In this document: piece by piece, positions 37,001 through 48,800 of the stretch
Numbering within the stretch: position 1 is the first letter of the stretch
Layout of the letters: each line of letters begins with the position of its first letter
DNA from: Arbacia lixula
Taxonomy: Eukaryota; Echinodermata; Echinoidea; Arbacioida; Arbaciidae
Assembly: GCA_963669155.1 (NCBI GenBank)
Contig: OZ022588.1
Location: forward strand, 7,933,769 to 7,997,768
Direction: 5' to 3'
Length of the DNA: 64,000 nt
The notes under the pieces: generated by a model
What the model saw: only the letters and a program-made list of their open reading frames with translations
Told to the model about the DNA's origin: nothing
The model's database searches: none
Translations under genes and position numbers: made by a program

Positions 37001-40000
37001 ATCTGTGCTGGACACGCGACGGACAACGGAGGAACCCATTCACAAAATAGCCATCCCTTTGCAATTTCAGTCTAGTGAAGACAGCCCCCAATCATGTATC
37101 ATAGCATACGTAATAATCAATAGTCCATCCACTTACAACATTGTAACTGCTGTCGTAACATAAATATTCATATATGGATGTTGAAAAGTTTACATACCTT
37201 CCTTTTATTGAACCAACTTCAATCCGAGTCTGACTCTGAACTAACAGACATTGGGCGTGTTTATTAACTCTTTTTCTGGTAGAATTAAGGTTTCCAAACC
37301 CGTTTAAATTTTTTTAAACGAGTTGATAAACACAAAGGTGTTTTGATTATGGGGTTTGGAAAGCTGTTTTGAAACACGCAAATATGTATGATCCTAAAGG
37401 CGTTCAAACCAGAAACGCGTTTAAAGAAGCGAGATAAACGCAAAGCTGTTTTGAAACGCGTTTAAACCACATGTTTTCAGTGACAAGGCCGGTTTTCGAC
37501 TTGGGTGATCGAGTTGATAAACGCACTGTTTTTTAAACGCCTTTGGAAACACGTTCGTAAAGGCCTTTGGAGTTGATAAACGCACCGTTTTTTCAAACGT
37601 GTTTGGAAACGCGTTTGTAAAGGCCTTTGGAAACGTGTTTGAAATTGATAAACACGGCCATTGTGTTATAACTAGCCTGGCCTACAGGCTGTTGGGCACA
37701 TTCAAACCAAACTAAGATATTCAATAAACAGGCCTGGCTGCAGGAGACTAACCATTCTCAATTCCTTCTCCAGACTGAGAAAAGAAGAAAATGATACAGT
37801 GACTACTCTTAGAGTATGACTTGGGCCGTGTTTATCAACTTTTCAGAAATTTATTTAAACGCGTTTCCAAAGGCCTTTCCAAACGCGTTTCCAAACGCGT
37901 TTTAAAAAAACGGTGCGATTATCAACTCCAAAGGTCTTTATGACTTTATGAATGCGTTTCAAAACAGCTTTGCGTTTATCTCGCTTCTTTAAACGCGTTT
38001 CTGGTTTAAACGCGTTTAGGATCGTACCAATTTGCGTGTTTCAAAACAGCTTTCCAAACCCCATAATCAAAACACCTTTGCGTTTATCAACTCGTTTAAA
38101 CGCGTTTAAAAAAATTTAAACGCGTTTGGAAACCTTAATTCTACAAAAAAAAAAAGAGTTGATAAACACGCCCTATATTTGTCAGTTGGGATTTGATATG
38201 TTCAACAGCCTGGCTATGTTTATAGCAAGCAGAAACTGTCTTCTTTGACACTCTTTTTCCTTGCCAATACCTTTGAATGACAACAAAAGTGAGGTGTCGG
38301 AGATTCAACCATGATATGCTGTCATAATGCAACAGATCGAGTGGAAAAGGCGAACTACTGGCAAAAATTTGAAGTAAAACCTTGGTAACCATAACAACAA
38401 AGAGTTCAGATACGTTCTTGCCATTAAACCATTCATTTAACCCTTTGTGTGCTAGATAAACCACTGCTCTATGAGATTTGTGTGTATTATTGGTGGAAAA
38501 AGGCACATGTGGCGCACAAAGGATTAAAAATATCTGAGATACGCAGGTGGAAGTTCATACAGACATAACTGTCTGCATTGGGTTGGTGCCTACAGCCCAG
38601 AAACCTGTCAGTGTTTATGATGAAAAGGTTAAAATCTGCTGGTTTAACCTGTGCTGTCAAATCGCTGTAGAGAGGGGGATATAACTGATTATGATTCACA
38701 TTCACCCAAGGATCTTCCATAGTGACCTGTATTACACTCCCCCCCCCCCCCCCCCCGCCCCCCTCTCTCTCGCTAGCCCCGTTCATATGCCCTGATACTG
38801 CAATGATACACATCAATAAGCAATTTTCCTGCAAGCCTTTTACAACACTGTTCGTATACACCAAAACAGCCATAATATTGTGGTATTTTGAATACAGAGG
38901 ACTCCCCCAACATCTCTGGCTAGAGTAACACACACGATGAAGTATTCCTCCAAGTGATATGAGGATTGGGATTAGCGAATCACATCCCAGAAGCCGCCAC
39001 ATTTATGGCTATTTTGCAGATGCAGATTACACAATTCACTTCCTGCTCTATTACAGTATTTTTGCTAGGTCTCGCTCCATTAAATAGCAACAATATAAGC
39101 TATAATACAAGGGGGAAGCAAATACCGCATTTTTTGAGTGACCCTTGTCCATATAAGTAGCTATTGGCAAGGCAGTGACAAGTGCCGCAAATGTTACGTT
39201 TATTTTGCGGATAGGAGACATACATGAAAAGGGTTTCTGTCTGTCTCTCTCTCTTTCTATCTCTTCTACAGCTGTCCATTAGTTATGCAATGATCTGGAA
39301 AACAAGTATGCTGCTTTTGTTTTCTAGATACACACCCAAATCTCTTCTGATCTCGCTTGCGTTTTCACAAAAACAATTTTTATTTGTTTTAATTCCCTAC
39401 CTGCACACCCACATCTCTGTGGTCTGGCTATGCAATTTCAATGGTGTGCAGCTTTATTCAACACAGTCCAAGGTTGGCCATAATTACCCTTTCTTGTGTA
39501 AGCAATCGCTTCTCTAATATGTGTTCATTGCAATTGCAATGTAGTGCTCTGCACATTGAATTGGGAGCAATGTAATCAAGGGAAATTCTATATGACTGAA
39601 ATGTATAGACCGTTAGAGTTATGTATGCAAATATTATGCACATCATTAAAACGATAGCTACTTATGGTACCCCCAAAGCTTGTCTGAGGTTTGTCTTAGT
39701 AGCAAATACCAATAAATTCAGAGTGCATTCCACCAATGGAAACTGCATAACTTGATACAGGTGAATGTCATAATGCCTTACTAAGCAATGACGGAAAAAG
39801 TTGTGATACATTAAATAAATGGCTAAGTGCATACAATGTGTGTTGTTGCAAACCTTACTGAGCATACATTGTAAATGTGACTAGAACCTGATATGTACAT
39901 GTACATTAGAATCATATTGCTCTCATATGAAGGCCCATACACATCAAAAGTTTTGAAATTAATTATTCCTGATGTATATCCCTGAAGGGGATGCATGGGT

Positions 40001-42558
40001 GAATATCGTCTGTTGAATATAGTCAGGGAAATGAAGGGGGGGGGTAGCCAGGGTAGGTAAAACCAGACAAATACATGTATGTCGTCATTCATGTTCATGA
40101 ACATGCATAATCCACAATTAAACAAATCTACCTGTTTTAAGAGTTTGTTATTTGAAAGAAAAATGACAAACATGTTGTTTACAGAAGTTGCATACAATGT
40201 GAGCTTTTGACTAAATCTTTATCCAGATTTGTTTTACATTTAACCAAGAAGTATTTAGGGGCTTACATCATACAAGTGAATTATATTTCAGATTTGAAAC
40301 AAAAGATGTAAACAGAGGTTTGGAATATCATACTCAATATTAAATATCAAATCAATAGTACACCAAATACATTTGTACAGTTGCAGTAGTACTGATGGGC
40401 CTATGAGCAACACATCAAAACAACACATTACACCATGCAAATTATTGATATATTTCTAAGTCTTGTTAAATATCAAGGTTTGAAATTTCATACTGTATAA
40501 TAAATCATAGCTCTGCCAATAATATTGGCTAACCGTGGTCTGGAGTGTAGTTCGGATAGTGATACAGTATGTGTTTACAGTGCTCATAGGAGCGTTGACC
40601 ACATATATGTTGACAATGTGTATCACAGCAATCATTGGCTCAAGAGCAGCATTTTGTCTGGCACAGTATGATGTGCCCCTCCTTCATATATGTTTATTCT
40701 GCTACATATACTTTCGCATGTCTTTTGAGAGAAAAACTAAAATCTGAATTGACTTGACAAAGGGTAAAATCAATATCTCGTTCTTGTGTTAATACAGGTA
40801 TCTGAAAGTGCAAATATTACATGGGTGCTATGGTCAGTGTAGACCCCCCCCCCCCCCCCCATGTTAAAAAGAGCCCCCACTAATAATGAAAGGTCCCATG
40901 CGGAAACTTGATATTCCTCATAACGTTTGGTGCACAGCGTGGGTCAGTGTTTCATGATATCAGGTTGGACAAGTAGCCGCCCAGCCCTCCCCTTCCCCTC
41001 ATCCCCCCCCCCAAAAAAAAAAAAAATAATTAAAAAAATTTAAAAAAAACTTGTTCTCCACATCCCGTTTTCAGAGCACAATGAGAACAGTCATATGTGA
41101 AATCAGTAAATTGTTTGGAGAAACAATGACATTAAAAGAGCAGGTCAAGCATTGGACGGTCCTTTTATTTGAGCTTGCCTCCGTTGATAGAGGGTTTTTT
41201 TTTCACCCTCAAACAAATCATTCCATTCTGGCCATTAGGTATTGTGCAACCTTTTTTGAATGAGGGCATGGAACAGAAGGGACCGCTCCAACCAACCGCC
41301 ATCAATGCCAGTTCAGTTTGGAGAATCAATCTAGTGTTTGGAGCAGGTCATGCATTACAAGCTATTTTTTTTATGTGAACTTGCCTCTCATCTATCGGGG
41401 AATTTCACAAATAAAACCCACATACCATTCTAGGAATGGTCAGACTATGGGAATATTAACATTTAAAAGCAGGGTGACCCATTTGCAAAAGTCATGAAAT
41501 TTGGCAGAAATCAGCAGAAATCAGCAGAAAATCAGTGAAAAGATAACATGCATGAAATCTCAGTCATTGTTTCACAAACCTTTCCAGGGAAAGTGAAAAC
41601 CTGTCCTTGTTTATGTTTGAACCACAGCAATCATATAGTCTACATTCATGTACCGCATTGAAGTGGCCAGCGGTGCAGGATCTGCATTGCCCACACTACT
41701 TACATTACCGCGAACAATTCGGGGCGGAGAGTCGCTGATTGCTGTCTCAGTCTCTAGGTTACAGGAACAGCAAAGGATTTGGATGACCCGCCCCAAAACC
41801 CTACACAAAATCTAGAAATCTATATAATTCTGCTCACAATCACTTTCCACTTCTATCATTGGGAGTAAGTTCTTATAGAGCATTTTCTTCCATTTTCCAT
41901 GTTTTTAAAAAAAAAAAAATTGATGTGCATAAGGGCTACCCTGTCTTTAATATGAGTTACTGAAATGCGATCACACTTCTGTCAATAAACCCAATTAATA
42001 TCTTTTGGCCATTAATACGATACCAAAGACTATCCCCTATCAATTAGATACATACATACATACATATTAAGAAGATACATACATGTACATTGATCACTCT
42101 CCCTCTCTTATGTCATAAAAAAAATTACAGGAGACAGAGAAGGTATGAACAAGATTAGATTAGCGAGCTTTCGTTTCGAGGACGGACGGGCTCCAGTACG
42201 GTAATCCGACACCAAGATCGATCTGCGCATGCGCCACCGCCCGCTCTGGAATCCGCGCGGGGAATCGAGAACGTGAATTCTGAGATTTCTCGTCCTCGAC
42301 GAGTAGAGGACAGCAGCCAATCAGCGCCCGTACAGATGATGTAATGCAAATCGCACGTGCGACCGGCTGTTTTGTAGACAAGCTCGGTAGGGGGTGTGCG
42401 AGATGACGCCACACGCACCGTCGTTCGCGTTCTCTGTCTTTTAGTGAAACTGCGTGTGAATTGCCGAGGACGGACGGCGAGAACAGATTGCTCACTGATC
42501 TTGTTTCCGTCCGCGGGGCTATAACGAAAGCTCCCTATTATCAACAGAGGGAGAGGAA

Positions 42559-42618
<60 letters not shown>

Positions 42619-42659
42619 AGAGGGGAGAGAGGGGGAGAGAGAAAGAGAAAGAGAAATAG

Positions 42660-42706
<47 letters not shown>

Positions 42707-42767
42707 GAGAGAAAGAGAGAAAGAGAAAGAGAGGAAGAGAGAGAGAAAAAAGGAGAAAAGGGGAGAA

Positions 42768-42809
<42 letters not shown>

Positions 42810-45800
42810 AGAAGGAGAAGAAGAGAAAGAGAGAGAGGGAAAGGGAGACAGATGAAGAAAGAGGTACAGAAACAGAGAGGGAGAGAGGTGACAGGGAGAG
42901 AGGTAGCAGGAAGAAAGACAGAGCGAAAGCACTGCAAAGAGAATGAGAGAATGAGAAAAAGATAATGAAAGGGCGAGAGATGGACAGGCAGACAGAGAGA
43001 GAGAGAGGAAATAACACATATGCAAGTATATATTTACTCTCTCATTTCCGCATATCCTCATCCATGCAACCACAAATTCTCATCACTAACACATGGAATG
43101 TGGTCAGCAGTATACATCTAGAGCCCACCACTCAATTACAATCACATATCAATGCAAATTTGATCAGCATTTTCAATCATGAAATATTAGTCCACATCCA
43201 CACTGTACGGGTGGAACAAAGTTCGCAGCGAGGTCAGCTTCAATATTCCCTCATTTGGTTATCCACAGATCTTTGAACAAAAGCGAAATAAAAAATGTTC
43301 TGGACAATAGATGTAAATCCATTGATGTGCAAGAGGATATTGCATTCATGCAGATCATGAAGGGCACTGATCTATTCATTGACATTTTCATGGATATCTT
43401 TTAAAAACCTGGAATGATGATTTATTTGTTCGATATTTTTTTAAAGGGGTGGGGTGGGGGGGGGGGGTGGGAAGCATTGAGTCATCTCTTGCTTGTGGCA
43501 CTGGGCAAAGACGTAAATAGAGCTTCTGAATTTGAAAGCTAAGACAGCCGAGTGGTCAGCTTTTCCATCTACCAGCCATTACCCATGAATCCCCCTGCCC
43601 CGATCAGTGCGCAATTTGCCATTTCTGCCCTTAATTCCCCCATCTCATCCACATCATCTATTCACGACGGGAAGCACAATGCCTAGCGCTCGTGGGGGGA
43701 AGCGATGTGATACGGGAGAACAATCTCCGGCGAGGGAGCCACAATATTCTGACGCAATCACTCGCGTCAATCACAACACACATGTACGCACAGGATGATC
43801 GCCGCGCAGGGGCCATCCCTGCGTGGTTGATCGCGAGGAGATCTCGCACTTGGCAACATCTTAAGACAATCTGACGCGAGAGGCAGGCTGCGTGCGCCGT
43901 CTTCATTACAGATGCATGGGAAAAGACTGCAGCTAAAGTACAGATTTCCCTCCAATGAACAAAACTATCGCGATCCCTGAATAATTCATGAGGTAATCTT
44001 TGTCAGATGTACATGCAACCTGTAGGGTCTATAATACCTACCACTTTCCCTGCAAGGGAGATCTGCAAAAGCAGATTTGCATTAAAACACGACGGGAAAA
44101 AGTGTTAAGCGACGAGAGTAAACAATTACTTTACTTGAGGGAACAACTTCACAAAACAGACAGATCATTTATCTCCTTCTCTCTCTCTGCTTTCGAAGAC
44201 GTCCAATCAAAATAGGCAATTATCCCCTCCCCGTAGCAACAGGTAATAATGAAAGGATAAACCATTTCACAAAACACCCTATCCCGTTTCCCTCGAGAAT
44301 GTAATCTTACAAAAATACATTTCAACGTCATGCCTGGTTTAAAGCGTCAAAAGCAAAGCTCGTATTTTTACATGGTGCAATCCACAAAAATCCCGTAAGC
44401 CATTTCTCTTGTACTCTGGCCTTCTTCAGTCTTTATTGTGATGATACTCGTCTGGAGTGTATTTGGTGATCACATTAAAACGACAAACACTTTGCTTTCT
44501 AAAGACAAGGTATCACTTTTGCAGGTCAAAAAAACAGGAAATGGAAGAAGATACTGTATTTCAACTTCCCTTCTAAAAAAAGAACTGAAAACTGCCTCCA
44601 AACAAAATCGTAACGATCAGTAATTGATTTTAAGGAGGATTTGGATGGTTTGTCCCAAACCTAGAGCCTAGAGCTGTGCGCTATGGTGCGTTATGGTCCG
44701 CACCTGTCCAGTCCGCTGCACAATGCATGCGTTCAATGGAAGCAATGCGCACTGACAGTGGTACAATACGATTGTGAATGGAGACTATGCACGCTGCCTT
44801 TCAAACGTAACAAGGAGAGATTTTCACCTTTTCTGAAAATGTTTGTAAAGCTGTGGCATTGATTTCACATACATCATCATTAGGGTATACTGCTGATTCC
44901 TCCCAAGTTTCCTGACTGTTGCAAATGGGACATTCCGTCTTTAAACCTTAAAGATTGTCCGTCCCTTTTGCAAGCTTAAAATTTGAAATCGTCTATCACA
45001 ATCGTAAATTGAAGAAAGTGTGATTCAAGACCATTTCTCAGAATATAGCATGTTGAAGCTTTCTGTATATGTAAAAAATTTCAGCCGTTAAATTTCAAAC
45101 CAACTTTTTTCGTACCACGAAAAAAGTATTAGTCTTTGTTACAGTATCTATGTGGTTATTATGCGTGTGTGAAATCCTAATTTTATGAGTAACTACCAAA
45201 CTTTGGAGATGATTCCTTCCATAGAACATTTTTTTTCATAATGCGTTTTATAATTTGATAAACAGATTAATCAATAAAGCAGATATTTCAACACAAACTG
45301 CTAAGAGCCTGAGGTAAAGACTATTAATCAGACGTTGTTTACGTGCATTATTTGAATTTTACACTACGTATCAGTTTCAAATTGTGAATATAGAGCTTGC
45401 TAACAGTTCTCTATATGTTTTGCCAATGTGTTGATGGTTTTGTGGTGATCTGAAAAAGGGACTGGCTGTCTTTAAAGGGAATCAAGATACTTGAGTACGG
45501 GCTTCTAAGCCATGTGTAAAGAGCAGCTTATCACAAATGATTGATGGTAAATGCCTGATCGTATTGCGATGATGAAGAGCTCACTAAACTGTTTTATAAT
45601 ATATATGCATATATGCAGGTATTACAGACTTGAAATGTCATTGGGGCTTAGGGATACCATAAAGGTTATCAAATGGAAATGAAAAAATCATATTGGCCGC
45701 AATAAGTAATTCTTTATATAAACTAGATTGTTGGGTATATATATAAACTAGATGTGGATGTTGGACGTATCCCCAAGCCGGGGGAAACTAATGAGAAAGT

Positions 45801-48800
45801 CGTTTGCGGGGGCTACTTTTTAAGCTCCGGTGTCATGAAAGCAGACACCCTGACCTGCTTTCTGCATTAAAGCCTGTGAGGAGAAGACATTTTTCGTGTA
45901 TTTTTTTTGTCATTGGGGTAAAAGTCATCTCGAATCCCGTCTAATTTGTTCACTGTCCCCAAGGAGTGTGTGGGATTAATGTACATGCATGTAGCCAGTA
46001 GCACTAAATCACTACATGACAGAATCCAACTCCTTCATTTCTATAGAAATGTATCGATATTAGCCTACTTGGAAATGTTAAGTGCATGTTTAGTACACAT
46101 TTGTCAGGACATAAATTAAGCTGTATTTATTTGTGCAACAGAGGTTTAAAAGGAATGGCAATTGTTTGACTTATTCTTTTTTCCTCTAAATGCCCATCCT
46201 GATGAAGATTGCTGCAAAACAGAGATGGAACAAACAAGCCCTAATTTAGAGGGATGAGTGAGTATATATATATATATATATGCAAAGGACAAGGCTTTGA
46301 ATGTAAGGCTTCAACACAGAAGCCTTTTTTTTTGAGCGCCTATGCACATCATAAACACGGCATCAACCATGTGGTGGCTTTTATTCCTTGGGCATGTGAC
46401 GCCGCATGCATTCCCATTCAGCAAATCTGCAATGCATAACGGAAGGGATGCCTCTTGAAAGATATGGAGACAGAGACCAGTCAAGGGTGGAAGTGGCACT
46501 CTGTATAATGCAACAGTGGGGGTGGGGTGGGTTGTGTGGAGGGGAGGGGAGGGGAGGGGAGGGGAGGGGAGGGGAGGGGAGGAGCAGAGGGAGGGTTGTA
46601 TAAGGAGAGTAATTTTTCCTTTAAAAAAGGAAGCCTTTTCCAATTAAAAGAAAGTTTGGTTCAGCTTGCCTGAAAATGAAAATTCTGTTCTGCCATACCA
46701 TATAACATGAAAAGGTAACAATTCCGTTTTGTAAATAAATCATGGGGTTTTTTTTGAAGGGCGATCCAGTAGCAAGTCTTAGCCTGTGACTAAAAAATGA
46801 TCATCCGGTCATATCGGATATTAAATTGCCGACTGATAAACAGTCCCTGATTTTTTAATACCTGATCAATATACACTCTCACTAATGTGATTTCTGTGAT
46901 TTTCCATTTGAAAACCTTTTTTCCGTTTCAAATGGCCATTTTAGTGAATTCTGTCCATTTTCTGCAATCTCTGAAAATAGCTGTCCTTAGGTGTAGAGAG
47001 TGGGTAGATGGGAAGGGTGAGGTTATTAAATGGACTGATGGTGGATCACAGGGGGTAGTGTGGTGCATTATTATATGGAACTAGTGTACTAGTGAAGGGG
47101 TAAATTCCCTATTATATACCTCATACATAGATTCCTCTCATCTGATTGGTTAAAAGTAGAGTCATCGAAATAGCTGTGCCCCCGTTTTTAACAAGATGAC
47201 GTCAAAATTAACTGTGCCCGGGGCATGGCAATCGACTGTGCCCGGAAAATAATAAGACAACCTCAACACCGCGCGATATCGCTCGTGTGTGCGCAATCCC
47301 TGTACGCGCAATGAGTGTTGATTTACATGCCTATTACATGCTATCTTGTAGGCCTTGTCAGTTCAGGAAATCTTTTAACCAATCGATGAGAAGAATCTAT
47401 ACATTCGGTTTATAAAACAAATATTGACTGCTTAATATTCGGGGCACAGTTAAAATCATAGGCCCTCGGTGATGTCAAAACCATGACTATGCCCTCAGCT
47501 TCGCTTCGGGCATAGTCATGGTTTTGACATCATCTTGGGCTTATAATTTTAACTGTGCCCCTCATAGCAGTCAATATTTGTATACTGACCAAGCCTGGGC
47601 ACTTACTTATTATACGAGAATATAGGGGTGAAAGTGACATTCAAAAAGCACTGGTTATTTTTTAACAACATTAATCATCTTACCACAGTTACCTGCCAGC
47701 ACATTTGTGCATACCTGCAATGAATTAATGTACACTCCATGCTATGGATATTCCTCTTTAATGATGCCATAAAACGCAAACAAGTTCCTGCAATTTTTGG
47801 GGGGAATGGGGGGGGGGGGGGGGTGGCTTGCTTCGTACCATTCTGCCATGAACAACCGCATTGCAAACAAAGCAACTACAATGAAATTGAGCATATTCTG
47901 CACAACTAGAATTAACCCAATGACTAAAGAAAAATCTTGTCTTTGTGATTTCTCCACCCCAGCCCTTTTATGTTGAATTACACAAGAGATGACGAGGCCC
48001 TGGTTACGGATGGTTGAAGACGAAGTTCGTGTTACCCATATTCACAATGGAGCCATTTACACTGGCAGCAATAAAAATATCAATGATTTCTATCTTTTAC
48101 ATAACTTGCATAAGTGAACATTCCTCAGCATACATAGCCCTAAAGTTTTCTTTTAACATCCCACTCTGGGGTGTGATTTTTCTCTTTTCTTTTTTTAAAG
48201 ATCACAAAAACATTATAGTTGGTGATTTTCACAATGTGAATCATGCATGCATGCATGTATTCAAATAGCCCAACAGACATTTTTAATGATCGCAAAGATG
48301 TTTTGCTTGGTAATTTTTTGCATGTGATTTGTGCACGCCACATGTCTTTTAATGGCCGATTTGAAATGCGAGTCTCTTTGGCAGTCACACATCACGGTAT
48401 TTTAGAGAAATAAACATAAATGGTACAATGAAGTCATAATTTTGTTAGTTTTATTTTGTAGTGTACATTGTTTATAGCCTAATGAAAACAACATATCAAG
48501 GTGTGCTTGTCTCTCTGAGAAATTTGAAGCCATCACAAACACCACATTCCATGTTTTTTTTTGTGTGTGTGTTGCTAAATGTTTTCATACTGATTTCATG
48601 ATGTTTTCGTATTATGAATTATGCAAATTTGAAAATTATCGCAAGAATTTGTCAATAAAATTGCAATTACTTATAGGAGCAGACCTTATTACATTCTATC
48701 CTCAATTTGTATGAAAAGGCTCTGCATCATTTGCATGTTTATTGCAACAAATATAATTGTAAAGTGCACAGAGAATATATATATACATCATGTATATCAA

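Noticed and set aside
42155..43073. Long open frames of (SL)n, (FS)n or (RE)n up to 260 codons
   Set aside because: They read through a GA/CT repeat and have no non-repetitive coding signal; every frame over the tract is open.
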